From Zavarzinia compransoris (GTDB taxonomy: Bacteria > Pseudomonadota > Alphaproteobacteria > Zavarziniales > Zavarziniaceae): a stretch of DNA of 64,000 bases. Position 1 is the stretch's first letter. Each line of letters opens with the position of its first letter. The position numbers and the translations under genes are program-made. Below, piece after piece: positions 17,716-26,707 of the stretch. The notes under the pieces were generated by a model. The model was not told where the DNA came from, did not search any database, and saw nothing but the letters and a program-made list of their open reading frames with translations. The stretch lies in the NCBI RefSeq assembly GCF_003173055.1, contig NZ_QGLF01000004.1:124001-188000 (forward strand). The letters are read 5' to 3'.

Positions 17716-18533
17716 TGGCGGCAGGGAAGGACGATCTCGCCCTGCTGGTCGCCGCGGCCCGCGCCGCCGGCCGGCTGGCGCTCGACTATCAGGCCAAGGG
17801 TTACAAGACCTGGGAAAAGCCGGGCCACGGCCCGGTCACCGAGGCCGACCTCGCCATCGACGAACAGTTGAAGGCGACGCTGGGCGGCGCCCGCCCCGGC
17901 TATGGCTGGCTGTCCGAGGAAACGGCGGATGATCCGGCCCGTCTCGGCGCCGGGCGCCTGTTTGTGGTCGATCCGATCGACGGCACCCGCGCCTATGTCA
18001 AGGGCCGGCCCTATTACGCCGTCTCGGTCGCGGTGGTCGAGGCGGGCCGGCCGATCGCCGGCGTCGTCTACAACCCGGCGCGGGAGGAGCTTTATGCGGC
18101 GGCGGAAGGTGCGGGGGCGACCCTGAACGAGGCCCCGATCGCGGTCAGCGGTCGGGGCGACCTGTCCGGGGCAAGGCTGGTCGGTTCGGTGGACCTGTTC
18201 CGCTCCGCCCTGTGGCCGACGCCTTGGCCGGCGCTCGAAATCTCGCCCAGCAATTCGATCGCCTATGCGCTCTGCCAGGTCGCGAGCGGGGCCCAGGACG
18301 GTTCCGTCAGCCTGACCGGCAAGAGCGATTGGGACATCGCCGCCGCCGACCTCATCGTCGCCGAAGCGGGCGGCATCGCCTCCACCCACCTGGGCGAGGC
18401 TTTCGCCTATAATCGCGCGGTGACGCGCCACCGCAACGTCGTCTCGGCCGGGCCGGCGCTGCACCGGCGCCTGATGGACAAGCTGAAGGAATTCCGCCCG
18501 CCCGAGGATGTGGCCGCCCGCCTGATCGGCTGA
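17715..18533 (+). CDS. Inositol-monophosphatase/CysQ-family phosphatase
   Basis: The 272-residue, Mg-dependent phosphatase has the family metal motifs: WLSEETADD near residues 64-72, VVDPIDGTRAYVKGRPYYAV near 86-105, and SDWDIAAADLIVAEAGG near 205-221. Members hydrolyse inositol phosphates or 3'-phosphoadenosine 5'-phosphate. The start overlaps the pmbA stop (an in-frame GTG at 17712 is also possible). It sits in the conserved pmbA-to-lpxK block. The choice between SuhB and CysQ activity cannot be made here. Confidence 0.92.
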   Translation: MAAGKDDLALLVAAARAAGRLALDYQAKGYKTWEKPGHGPVTEADLAIDEQLKATLGGARPGYGWLSEETADDPARLGAGRLFVVDPIDGTRAYVKGRPYYAVSVAVVEAGRPIAGVVYNPAREELYAAAEGAGATLNEAPIAVSGRGDLSGARLVGSVDLFRSALWPTPWPALEISPSNSIAYALCQVASGAQDGSVSLTGKSDWDIAAADLIVAEAGGIASTHLGEAFAYNRAVTRHRNVVSAGPALHRRLMDKLKEFRPPEDVAARLIG

Positions 18534-18581
18534 TGTCACAAAGGCATCGCCGGTCTCGTCATGACGGTGAAGGAGACGACG

Positions 18582-18983
18582 ATGCGACCCATTCCCTCAT
18601 GGCTTTCCGTTCTTACCCTGGTTCTCGGCCTCGGCTTCGTCGCCAACGGCCTGTTCATGCTGGCGGCGCCGTTCGACTGGTATCTGGCGGTGCCCGGTGT
18701 CTCCGACACCGGGCCGCCCAACCGCCATTTCATCGGCGATATCGGCGGCGCCTATCTGGCCACCGGCCTCGGCCTGCTGGCGGGCCTGCGCTGGCCGTGG
18801 CTGCTGCCCGGCACCGCGCTGGCGGCAGCCCTGTTTCACGGTTTCCATGCCCTGGTCCATGTCCTGGACGGGCTGGCCGGGCGCTGCACCCCCGTGCAAT
18901 TGCAGCTCGATCCCTTTGCCGTCGGCGTGCCGGCGGTGCTTCTGGTCATCCTGGCGGTCGCCGCCGTGCGGGGGAGGGCGTGA
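18582..18983 (+). CDS. Small four-helix membrane protein, unknown
   Basis: The 133-residue product starts MRPIPSWLSVLTLVLGLGFV after AAGGAG, the reason for preferring 18582 over 18561. Four hydrophobic segments fill the length, with a PNRHFIGDIGGAYLATGLGL loop and a histidine-rich helix (AALFHGFHALVHVLDGL). The layout resembles DUF4345-type membrane proteins, but that is tentative. It lies two bases before the AhpD-like gene, suggesting cotranscription, and both are inserted into the usual lipid A block. Confidence 0.7.
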   Translation: MRPIPSWLSVLTLVLGLGFVANGLFMLAAPFDWYLAVPGVSDTGPPNRHFIGDIGGAYLATGLGLLAGLRWPWLLPGTALAAALFHGFHALVHVLDGLAGRCTPVQLQLDPFAVGVPAVLLVILAVAAVRGRA

Positions 18984-18985
18984 TC

Positions 18986-19510
18986 ATGCTGCGCTGGCTC
19001 TATGCCCGCCTGATCGACCGGTCGGAGCGGCGGCTCGGCCAGTCCGCCGACTGGCTGCGCGACATTCTCGACAGCAGCCCGGCCGGATTCCGCAAGTTCG
19101 GCCTGTTCATGGCCCTGGCCGGGCATCGCGCCCATGCGCCCGCGGCCCTCTGGCATCTCTCCCGGATCGCGGCCGACCAGACCGAGGATTGCGGCCCCTG
19201 CGTGCAGATCGCGGTCGATGCGGCGCTGGCCGCCGGCGTCGACCCCGGCCTGCTGCGCGCCGCCGTCGCCCGCCGGCCCGAGGCGATGGGCGACCTCGAA
19301 AGCCTGACCTATCGTTTCGCCGCCGCCGTCGCCGCCGGCGGTGACGAGGCGGAGGAATTGCGCCAGGCCCTGGAGGCCCGCCTGGGCCGGGCTGCCATGG
19401 CCGATCTGGCCATCGCGATCGCCACCGCCCGGGTCTTCCCGGCGCTGAAGCGCGGCCTCGGCCACGCAAGGTCGTGCCGGCGGGTCGAGGTCAGGGTGAA
19501 ACCCGCCTGA
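18986..19510 (+). CDS. AhpD-like (carboxymuconolactone decarboxylase fold) protein
   Basis: The 174-residue, all-helical protein has a CxxC pair at residues 69 and 72 in ADQTEDCGPCVQIAVDAAL, the redox motif of AhpD-like proteins. AhpD members are peroxidase partners or small oxidoreductases. The start at 18986 follows GGGAGGGCGTG. It is probably cotranscribed with the upstream small membrane protein. Substrate unknown. Confidence 0.82.
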   Translation: MLRWLYARLIDRSERRLGQSADWLRDILDSSPAGFRKFGLFMALAGHRAHAPAALWHLSRIAADQTEDCGPCVQIAVDAALAAGVDPGLLRAAVARRPEAMGDLESLTYRFAAAVAAGGDEAEELRQALEARLGRAAMADLAIAIATARVFPALKRGLGHARSCRRVEVRVKPA

Positions 19511-19519
19511 GCGATCCGC

Positions 19520-20224
19520 CTATTCCCGGCGCAGCAGGCGGTCGACGATCAGGTTGCCGATCATGCCCGCCTGGAATTCGCCGCGGAGTGCTACGGGGTC
19601 ATAGGCCGTGTCGACCCAGGTCCAGAAATCGATGCCGTCGGCATCGCGGGCCTTGATGTAGGCATCGAGGAAATGGTCCAGCACGCCGGTCCGGCCTTGC
19701 GCGATATGGCCGTATTTCAGCGCCAGCTGGCGCTTCGCCTCCTCGGCCGGCCGCCCCTCGTGGACGAGGAGGTAGAGTGCGGCCGTGATCCCCGCCCGGT
19801 CGGCCCCGGACTTGCAGTGGATCAGGGCCGGGTAGTCGATCGAGGCGAAGAGATCCTTCAGGGCATGCAGCCGTTCGGCGGACGGCGGCTCGCGCGAGGT
19901 CATGACGAAATCGACGAGGCGGATGCCGCCCTCGGCGGCGGCCTGCTTCTCGAACAGATAGGTGGCGCAGTCGCGCGGACCGCGCAGGTTGACGATGGTG
20001 CGAAAGCCCTGCCGGCCCAGCGCCCGGACCTGCCAGGGGTGGGGCTGGGCGCCGCGCCACAGGCGGTCGCTGACCTTCCGCTTGTTCCAGAACAGCAGGC
20101 GGAACACGCCGTGATCGACGAACAGCGCCTCGAACCAGGCAAGGCAGCGGCGCCACGGGGTTTGCCCGTCCGCGCGGGCGGCGCGCAGCCTGTCGCCGTA
20201 TTTCCGGGTATATTGCTTGAACAA
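19520..20224 (-). CDS. Dual-specificity-type tyrosine phosphatase
   Basis: Protein phosphatase of about 234 residues with the Cx5R signature in ALIHCKSGADRAGITAALYL. Upstream segments are VSDRLWRGAQPHPWQVRAL and TIVNLRGPRD, as in bacterial DSP/Siw14-like enzymes. The TTG start at 20224 (LFKQYTRKYGD) is preferred because GAGGA lies seven bases upstream; an in-frame GTG at 20248 is the alternative. It faces away from msbA and is convergent with the AhpD-like gene. The target is unknown; lipid A or lipid phosphates are possible given the neighbours. Confidence 0.87.
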   Translation of the reverse strand: MFKQYTRKYGDRLRAARADGQTPWRRCLAWFEALFVDHGVFRLLFWNKRKVSDRLWRGAQPHPWQVRALGRQGFRTIVNLRGPRDCATYLFEKQAAAEGGIRLVDFVMTSREPPSAERLHALKDLFASIDYPALIHCKSGADRAGITAALYLLVHEGRPAEEAKRQLALKYGHIAQGRTGVLDHFLDAYIKARDADGIDFWTWVDTAYDPVALRGEFQAGMIGNLIVDRLLRRE

Positions 20225-20379
20225 CGGCTTTCCTCGCTGCGACGCCACACCATATAGCGACGGGGAAGGGCAGGGGCAAGCCGTGCCACCTGCCTGTTTT
20301 GAGTGCCGGGCCGGACGTGCTAGGGTCCCGGCCGCCGCACCACGCCCATCGCCGCGACCGTGCCAGGACGAGTATCGAT

Positions 20380-22158
20380 TTGACCACTGCTTCCGCCCCG
20401 ACTGAAACGCCCGAGACCTTGCCCGCCCCCCGGACCTCGATCGTGCGGCGCCTGTTGCGGGGCGCGATCCGGCCCCATGCCGGGCGCCTGGTGGTGGCCG
20501 GCTTCATGATGGCGCTGGTGGCCGGCATGACCGCAGCACTCGCCTGGCTGCTCGATCCCGCGATCGACGAGATTTTCGTCAACAAGGACCCGACCGCGCT
20601 CTGGGTCGTGCCGCTGGCCGTGGTCGCCGTCGCCCTCGTCAAGTCGGTCGCCGACTATATCCAGAGCGTGCAGATGGCCTATGTCGGCCAGCGCATCGTG
20701 GCCGATACCCAGTTGCGCCTGTTCGACCGCTTCATGCGCGCCGACCTCGCCTGGATTCACGACATTCATTCGGGCCGCCTGATGTCCGCCTTCCTCTATG
20801 ATGCCGGCCTCCTGTCCGAGGCGGTGTCGAAGGGCGTGGTCGGCATCCTGCGCGATGCGGTCTCGGTCGTGATGCTGGTCGGCGTCATGTATTACCAGAA
20901 CTGGCAGCTTGCCCTGGTCGCCTCGGTCGGCTTTCCGGTCGCGACCCTCGTGATGCGCCGCATGGGCCGCAAGACGCGCAAGGTCTCGACCAAGGCGCAG
21001 GCCGAGACCGGGACCCTGTCCTCGCTCCTGACCGAACGTTTCGACGGCACCCGCCTGATCAAGGCCTATGGCCGCGAGACCGACGAACTGGCGACGGTCA
21101 GCGCCTCGGTCGAGCGGCGGCTGGGCCACCTGATGCGCGGCGTGCGCACCAAGGCGGCGACCGTGCCGATCAACGACGCCATCGGCGCCATCGCCATCGC
21201 CGCCGCCATCCTCTACGGCGGCTCGCAGGCGCAGACGACGGACATGAGCTTCGGCGCCTTCACCAGTTTCCTTGCCGCCATGATCATGGCCTATCAACCC
21301 CTGCGCAGCCTCGCCGCCCTGAACAATGTCTGGCAGGAAGGCCTGGCGGCGGCGGAACGGGTCTTCGCCATGCAGGATGTGGAGCCGCGGGTGACCGATG
21401 CCCCCGGCGCCCGCGACATCGCCTTCGATAAGGGCGAGATCCGCTTCGACGACGTCCGCTTCGCCTATAACGACGGTACGCCGGCCCTCAAGGGGGTCAG
21501 CTTCACCGTGCCGGCGGGCAAGACGGTCGCCCTGGTCGGCCCGTCCGGCGGCGGCAAGTCGACCACGGTCAACCTGATCCCCCGGTTCTACGACCCGGGT
21601 GCCGGGCGTATCCTGATCGACGGCACGGATATCCGCGAGGCCACCCTGGCCTCGCTGCGCCGCGCCATGGCCCTGGTCGCCCAGGAAGCGACCCTGTTCG
21701 ACGATACGATCGCCGCCAACATCGCCTATGGCCGCCCGGGCGCCACCCCGGCCGAGGTGGAGGCGGCGGCGCGGGCCGCGGCCGCCCACGATTTCATCGC
21801 CGGCCTGCCCCAGGGCTATGGCACGGTGGTCGGCGAATCTGGGGTGAAACTGTCGGGCGGGCAGCGCCAGCGCATCTGCATCGCCCGCGCCTTCCTGCGC
21901 GATGCCCCCATCCTGCTGCTGGACGAGGCGACCTCCGCCCTCGACACCGAATCGGAACGGGCGATCCAGGCGACGCTGCGGGGCCTGATGAAGGGCCGCA
22001 CCACCCTGGTGATCGCGCACCGCCTGTCCACCATCGTCGATGCCGACTGCATCCATGTGGTCGAGGGCGGCCGCATCGCCGAAAGCGGCAGCCACGACGA
22101 ACTGATCGCGAAGGGCGGTCTCTATGCACGGCTCTATGCCCAGGCCGAAGCGGAATAG
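20380..22158 (+). CDS. msbA: MsbA-like lipid A-core flippase (ABC half-transporter)
   Basis: The product (592 residues from a TTG at 20380, AGGA upstream) has an N-terminal six-helix exporter domain (about 30-330) and an ATPase domain: Walker A GPSGGGKST near 387-395, signature LSGGQRQR near 490, Walker B ILLLDEATSALD near 510, and the H-loop VIAHRLS. It would flip lipid A-core across the inner membrane using ATP. It overlaps the DUF374 acyltransferase gene, and waaA and lpxK follow, all late lipid A functions. Confidence 0.9.
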   Translation: MTTASAPTETPETLPAPRTSIVRRLLRGAIRPHAGRLVVAGFMMALVAGMTAALAWLLDPAIDEIFVNKDPTALWVVPLAVVAVALVKSVADYIQSVQMAYVGQRIVADTQLRLFDRFMRADLAWIHDIHSGRLMSAFLYDAGLLSEAVSKGVVGILRDAVSVVMLVGVMYYQNWQLALVASVGFPVATLVMRRMGRKTRKVSTKAQAETGTLSSLLTERFDGTRLIKAYGRETDELATVSASVERRLGHLMRGVRTKAATVPINDAIGAIAIAAAILYGGSQAQTTDMSFGAFTSFLAAMIMAYQPLRSLAALNNVWQEGLAAAERVFAMQDVEPRVTDAPGARDIAFDKGEIRFDDVRFAYNDGTPALKGVSFTVPAGKTVALVGPSGGGKSTTVNLIPRFYDPGAGRILIDGTDIREATLASLRRAMALVAQEATLFDDTIAANIAYGRPGATPAEVEAAARAAAAHDFIAGLPQGYGTVVGESGVKLSGGQRQRICIARAFLRDAPILLLDEATSALDTESERAIQATLRGLMKGRTTLVIAHRLSTIVDADCIHVVEGGRIAESGSHDELIAKGGLYARLYAQAEAE

Positions 22159-22894
22159 GCGGACCAATCCGCTGCTGAAGCGGATCGCCCGCTCGGGGTT
22201 CGTCCAGGGGCTGCTGGTCCTGCTGGTCGGCCTCTATATCCGTTTCGTGCGCCTGACCAGCCGCTTCGACGAGGAGGGGCCGGGCCTCGGCGCCCTGCTC
22301 GACCATTGGCGCGGGCACCGGCCCATGGTCCTGACCTTCTGGCACGGGCGGCTGATGATGATGGCGCGCATGCGCCGCCGCGACCTGCGCCAGCTGAACG
22401 TGCTGATCTCGATCCATTCCGACGGCGAACTCATCGCCCGCACGATCGAGAACCTGGGCTTTTCCACCGTCCGCGGCTCCAGCCGCAAGCGCGGGGTCGG
22501 GGCGCTGCGCGAATTGCTGCAGGTGGTCGAGGGCGGGGGCTCCGCCGTCTTCACCCCGGACGGGCCCAGCGGGCCGCGCATGCGCGCCCAGGTCGGCGCC
22601 ATCGCCGCCGCCTCGGCCGGGGGCGTGCCGCTGTTCCCGGCCACCTTCTCGGTCCGGCGCGGGCCGCTGCTGCGCTCCTGGGACCGTTTCCTGCTGGCGA
22701 CGCCGTTCAATCGCGGTCTCTATCTGGTGGGCGAGCCGCTGCATGTGCCCCCCGACCTCGATGCCGAGGGGATGGAGGACTGGCGCCTGCGCCTCGAAGC
22801 GGCGCTGAACGACCTCACCCGCGAGGCCGACCGCCGCATGGGCCGCGCCCCCGTCGAGCCGGCGGATCCCGGCTCGGCCAAGGCCCATCGATGA
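22124..22894 (+). CDS. DUF374 lysophospholipid/lipid A acyltransferase-like protein
   Basis: The 256-residue membrane-anchored protein has one N-terminal hydrophobic helix (about 25-45) and DUF374 motifs: LTFWHGRLMMM, SIHSDGELIARTIENLG, RGSSRKRG and FTPDGPSGPRM. The fold is that of glycerolipid acyltransferases, and some members add an acyl chain to lipid A precursors. The start at 22124 lies inside the msbA 3' end after AAGGG; 22136 is also possible. The stop overlaps the waaA start. Confidence 0.9.
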   Translation: MHGSMPRPKRNRRTNPLLKRIARSGFVQGLLVLLVGLYIRFVRLTSRFDEEGPGLGALLDHWRGHRPMVLTFWHGRLMMMARMRRRDLRQLNVLISIHSDGELIARTIENLGFSTVRGSSRKRGVGALRELLQVVEGGGSAVFTPDGPSGPRMRAQVGAIAAASAGGVPLFPATFSVRRGPLLRSWDRFLLATPFNRGLYLVGEPLHVPPDLDAEGMEDWRLRLEAALNDLTREADRRMGRAPVEPADPGSAKAHR

Positions 22895-24168
22895 CCCCGG
22901 CGCTCTATCGCCTGCTGACCTGGGCGGCGACGCCGCTGGTCCGCCCCCTGCTCGAACGCCGGCGCCGGCGCGGCAAGGAGGATGCGGCCCGCCTCGGCGA
23001 GCGGCTGGGCTTCGCCGGCCGGCCGCGCCCGCCCGGGCCGCTGGTCTGGCTGCACGGCGCCAGCGTCGGCGAGGCGCAATCCGTGCTCGGCCTGATCCGG
23101 GCGCTGCTGGCCGCCCGGCCCGGCCTTTCCGTGTTGCTGACCACGGGCACCGTCACTTCCGCCGCCATGATGGCGACCCGGCTGCCCCAGGGCGCCTTTC
23201 ACCAGTTCGTGCCGGTCGACCATCCCCTGGCGGTGCGCCGTTTCCTCGACCATTGGCGGCCCGATGCCGCGGTCTGGATCGAGAGCGAGCTGTGGCCCAA
23301 TCTCGTCCTCGACACGGCGAAGCGCGGCATTCCCATGGCCCTGGTCAACGGCCGCATGTCGGCGGCGAGTTTCGAGGGCTGGCGCAAGCGCCCGCGCCTG
23401 ATCCGCGCCATGCTGCGCGGCTTCCGCTTCGTCGCCGCCCAATCGGCCGGCGACGGCGGGCATTTCGCCGACCTCGGTGCCGGCGACATCCGCCTGCTCG
23501 GCAATCTGAAGCTCGATGCCCCGGCGCTGCCGGCGGATCCGGCGGTCACCGCGCAACTGGCGGCGCAACTGGGCGAGCGCCCCCGCTTCCTCGCCGTCTC
23601 GACCCACAAGGGGGAGGAGGGGCGGCTGGCCGCCATCCACAAGCGGATCGCCGATCACATCCCCGACCTGATCACCCTGATCGTGCCCCGCCATCCCGAG
23701 CGGGGCGAGGAGGTGGCGGCCGAGATCCGCGCCGCCGGCCTCGCGGTCGCGCGCCGCCAGGCGGGCGAGGGGGTCGGCGCCGGGACCATGGTCTATGTCG
23801 CCGACACGCTGGGCGAGCTTGGCGTCTTCTGCCGCCTGTCGCCCCTGGTCGTCATGGGCGGCAGCCTGGTGCCCCACGGCGGCCAGAACCCGCTGGAGCC
23901 GGCACGCCTCGGCTGCGCCGTGGTCACCGGGCCCCATATGGGCAATTTCACCGAAGTCATGGCCGGCCTGCGCCAGGCCCATGCGGTCACCGAAACCGGC
24001 GACGATACGGCGCTGACCGCGACCCTGCTGCGCCTGCTGGCGGCCCCGGACGAGGTCGCCCGCCTGGGCGAGGCGGCGCGCACCGTGGCGACGGCGGGCG
24101 AGGGCGTGGTGACCCGGGTCGCGGGGGCCGTGCTCGCCCTGCTGCCGGGCGATCATGCGCGCCCCTGA
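22891..24168 (+). CDS. waaA: 3-deoxy-D-manno-octulosonic acid transferase
   Basis: Transfers Kdo from CMP-Kdo to lipid IVA. The 425-residue GT-B enzyme begins with a membrane-associated helix; the N-terminal domain has LVWLHGASVGEAQSVLGLIR near residue 50 and VWIESELWPNLV near 130. The C-terminal nucleotide-binding domain has LIVPRHPERGEEV and VMGGSLVPHGGQNPLEPARL. ATGA overlaps the preceding gene, and its 3' end overlaps lpxK by 14 bases. Confidence 0.96.
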   Translation: MTPALYRLLTWAATPLVRPLLERRRRRGKEDAARLGERLGFAGRPRPPGPLVWLHGASVGEAQSVLGLIRALLAARPGLSVLLTTGTVTSAAMMATRLPQGAFHQFVPVDHPLAVRRFLDHWRPDAAVWIESELWPNLVLDTAKRGIPMALVNGRMSAASFEGWRKRPRLIRAMLRGFRFVAAQSAGDGGHFADLGAGDIRLLGNLKLDAPALPADPAVTAQLAAQLGERPRFLAVSTHKGEEGRLAAIHKRIADHIPDLITLIVPRHPERGEEVAAEIRAAGLAVARRQAGEGVGAGTMVYVADTLGELGVFCRLSPLVVMGGSLVPHGGQNPLEPARLGCAVVTGPHMGNFTEVMAGLRQAHAVTETGDDTALTATLLRLLAAPDEVARLGEAARTVATAGEGVVTRVAGAVLALLPGDHARP

Positions 24169-25123
24169 TTTCTGGGCCGGGCCGGGGGACGGCGGCTGGC
24201 GGGCGCGCCTGCTGTCGCCCCTGTCGGCGCTCTGGCGCCATGTAGCCCGGCGCCGGCTGGCCCGGGGCGGGGCCGGCTTCGACCCCGGCATTCCCGTCAT
24301 CTGCATCGGCAATGCGACCGCGGGCGGCACCGGCAAGACCCCCTTCGCGATCGAGGTCGCGCGCCGCCTGATCGCCGCCGGGCACCGGCCGCATTTCCTC
24401 TCCCGCGGTCACGGCGGCACGGCGCGGGGCGTGGTCCGGGTCGGCGGTCAGGGCGCCTCTGCGGTTGGGGACGAACCCCTGCTGCTGGCCGCCGTCGCGC
24501 CCGCCTGGGTCGCGCGCGATCGTATCGCCGGGGCGCGGGCGATCGCCGCCGCCGGGGCCGACGTCATCGTTATGGACGACGGTTTCCAGAACCCGGCGCT
24601 GGAGAAGCGCCTGTCCTTTCTCGTCGTCGACGGCGGCGCCGGGCTCGGCAACGGCCGGGTGATTCCGGCCGGCCCCTTGCGCGAGGATTGGCCGGACGCC
24701 CGTGCCCGCGCCGATGCCGTGGTCGTGATCGGCGCGGCGACGGCGCCCCTGCCGCCGGCCGGCGCCCTGCCCCTGTTCCGGGCCGCGATCCGCCCCCTCG
24801 GCGGGGCGCGTTTCGCCGGCCGCCGGGTGCTGGCCTTCGCCGGTATCGGCCGGCCGGGCAAATTCTTCGACACGCTGGCCGCCTGCGGTGCCGTGCTGGC
24901 GGCGACCCGCGCCTTTCCCGACCATCACGCCTTCACCGCCGCCGAAATTGCCGCCCTGCGGCGCGAGGCGGCGGCGCTGGACGCCCTGCCGGTCACCACG
25001 GCCAAGGATGGGGCGCGCCTCGGCCCCGGCGAACGCGTGTGGGTAGAGGTCCTGGACATCGCCCTCGACGTCGCGGAAGCGGATGCCCTCGACCAATTGC
25101 TGGCCCTCGTATTCGCGGATTAG
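24155..25123 (+). CDS. lpxK: Tetraacyldisaccharide 4'-kinase
   Basis: Phosphorylates the 4' position of the lipid A disaccharide at the inner membrane. The 322 residues show the P-loop GNATAGGTGKTPFAIEVA near 52-69, the metal/base motif DVIVMDDGFQNPAL near 139-152, and AFAGIGRPGKFFDTL. It begins inside the 3' end of waaA and ends the lipid A run; bdhA follows after 62 bases. Confidence 0.96.
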   Translation: MRAPDFWAGPGDGGWRARLLSPLSALWRHVARRRLARGGAGFDPGIPVICIGNATAGGTGKTPFAIEVARRLIAAGHRPHFLSRGHGGTARGVVRVGGQGASAVGDEPLLLAAVAPAWVARDRIAGARAIAAAGADVIVMDDGFQNPALEKRLSFLVVDGGAGLGNGRVIPAGPLREDWPDARARADAVVVIGAATAPLPPAGALPLFRAAIRPLGGARFAGRRVLAFAGIGRPGKFFDTLAACGAVLAATRAFPDHHAFTAAEIAALRREAAALDALPVTTAKDGARLGPGERVWVEVLDIALDVAEADALDQLLALVFAD

Positions 25124-25185
25124 GTCTCGAAACTGTCGCGGGGCCGGTTCATGCTGTGCCGCGGCACAGACCAAGGAGACTTGTC

Positions 25186-25968
25186 ATGTTGAAAGGGCGT
25201 AGCGCCATCGTCACCGGTTCGACCAGCGGTATCGGTCTCGGCATCGCGCGCGGGCTGGCGGCGGCCGGCGCCAATGTGGTGATCAACGGCTTCGGCAAGC
25301 CCGAGGATATCGAGAAGGAACGCGCCGGCCTCGAAGCCGATTTCGGCGTCAAGGCGATCTATTCCGCCGCCGACATGAGCAAGCCCGAAGAGATCGCGGG
25401 CATGGTCGCCACCGCCGAGGAAGCCTTCGGCGCGGTCGACATCCTGGTGAACAATGCCGGCATCCAGTTGGTCAGCCCGATCGACGAATTCCCGATCGCC
25501 AAGTTCGACCAGATCGTCGCCATCAACATGGTCTCGAACTTCCATGCCATCCGCGCCGCCCTGCCGGGCATGAAGAAGCGGAACTGGGGCCGCATCATCA
25601 ATGTCGCCTCGGCCCACGGCCTTGTCGCCTCGCCCTTCAAGTCGGCCTATGTCTCGGCCAAGCACGGCGTCGTCGGCATGACCAAGACCGTCGCCCTCGA
25701 GGTCGCGGAGCATAAGATCACCTGCAACGCCATCTGTCCGGGCTTCGTCCGCACCCCCCTGGTCGAGGCCCAGATCGCCGATCAGGCCAAGGTGAACAAC
25801 ATGCCGGTCGAGAATGTGGTGCGCGACATCATCCTCGCCTCCCAGCCGAACAAGCGCTTCGTCGAGGTCGAGGAAATCGCCGCCCTGGCCGTCTTCCTGT
25901 CCGGCGACAATGCCCTGTCGATCACCGGCACCTCGATCTCGATCGACGGCGGCTGGACCGCGCGCTGA
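25186..25968 (+). CDS. bdhA: D-3-hydroxybutyrate dehydrogenase
   Basis: Short-chain dehydrogenase of 260 residues that interconverts 3-hydroxybutyrate and acetoacetate with NAD, used in polyhydroxybutyrate turnover. It has the TGSTSGIG cofactor motif (residues 10-17), NNAGIQLVSPID, catalytic serine in NVASAHGLVASPFKSAY with YxxxK (YVSAKHG), and the family-typical ICPGFVRTPLVEAQI and GTSISIDGGWTAR ending. AAGGAG precedes the start. Confidence 0.94.
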   Translation: MLKGRSAIVTGSTSGIGLGIARGLAAAGANVVINGFGKPEDIEKERAGLEADFGVKAIYSAADMSKPEEIAGMVATAEEAFGAVDILVNNAGIQLVSPIDEFPIAKFDQIVAINMVSNFHAIRAALPGMKKRNWGRIINVASAHGLVASPFKSAYVSAKHGVVGMTKTVALEVAEHKITCNAICPGFVRTPLVEAQIADQAKVNNMPVENVVRDIILASQPNKRFVEVEEIAALAVFLSGDNALSITGTSISIDGGWTAR

Positions 25969-25975
25969 CGCTGCC

Positions 25976-26001
25976 GGCCGGGCGGTGATCGCCGCCCGGC
26001 C
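25976..26001 (+). terminator. Hairpin after bdhA
   Basis: GGCCGGGCGG pairs perfectly with CCGCCCGGCC around the loop TGATCG, seven bases after the bdhA stop. A short TTTT occurs 10 bases downstream. Confidence 0.6.
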
Positions 26002-26020
26002 CCCGGCGTATTTTCGGGCG

Positions 26021-26052
26021 GCGCCCGCCGCCCGGCCCCGGGCGCATTTTTT
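26021..26052 (+). terminator. Rho-independent terminator, second copy
   Basis: GCGCCCG and CGGGCGC form the stem, followed by A and TTTTTT (26047-26052). Bases 25991-26014 and 26027-26050 match at 22 of 24 positions, so the terminator region looks tandemly duplicated with a 36-base period. Confidence 0.65.
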
Positions 26053-26117
26053 GGTTTCCTCTCGGCCCGATCGGAGGAACAATCCCCTGAAAGCAATCAT
26101 AAGGGGAATTATAAAAA

Positions 26118-26702
26118 ATGATGCGCCTTGTGTTCGTGATTCTGGCGGCCGCTTTCCTCGCAGCCTGTCATGCCACGCCGCCGCTCAACTTCACGGTGAC
26201 GGAACTGCCGGCGGTGGCGACCCGGTTCGATGCCGAATTGAAGTCGGTTTCGGTCACCCCGGCAGGGGAAGGCGAGAAGCAGGGCAGCATCGATTTTCTC
26301 GATGCGCAGGTACCGTCGCTGTGGCAGTCGGCGATCAATGACGCCGCGAGCCGTCTTGCCCTGTTCAACGACGATGCCGCGACCAAATTGTCCCTGACCG
26401 TGACCATCCTGCAATTCGATATTCCGAGCATGGGCTTTGACATGTCGACGGATGTCGCCGCCCGCTACGACCTGATCGACCGGGCGACGGGGGCCGTGAT
26501 TGACACTTATGTCGCGGCCAACACCGGGACCGTGCCTATGGACTATGATTTCGTCGGGGTGACCCGGGCGATGGAATCGATCAACCGGGCGGTGAAGGCG
26601 AATATCAGGGCCTATCTCGACCGTCTGGTGGCTTCGCCCCCGCCTCTCGTCCCGGCCAAGGTTCCGGCGCCGGCGGCAATTCCGCCCAAGGCCGGATCCT
26701 GA
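26118..26702 (+). CDS. Putative lipoprotein, unknown
   Basis: The 194-residue product starts MMRLVFVILAAAFLAAC, a lipoprotein signal with the lipobox LAAC at residues 14-17. The mature domain has alternating strands and helices (SVTPAGEGEKQGSIDFLDAQ, LSLTVTILQFDIPSMGFDM), then a proline-rich tail. AAGGGGAA precedes the start. The AT-rich stretch at 26078-26120 probably holds the promoter. It converges with eutC with only five bases between. Family not recognised. Confidence 0.72.
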   Translation: MMRLVFVILAAAFLAACHATPPLNFTVTELPAVATRFDAELKSVSVTPAGEGEKQGSIDFLDAQVPSLWQSAINDAASRLALFNDDAATKLSLTVTILQFDIPSMGFDMSTDVAARYDLIDRATGAVIDTYVAANTGTVPMDYDFVGVTRAMESINRAVKANIRAYLDRLVASPPPLVPAKVPAPAAIPPKAGS

Positions 26703-26707
26703 CCGGC

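Noticed and set aside
20320-22167. 615-codon minus-strand frame opposite msbA
   Set aside because: msbA has all ABC motifs; the antisense frame is low-complexity and Gly/Asp/His-rich.
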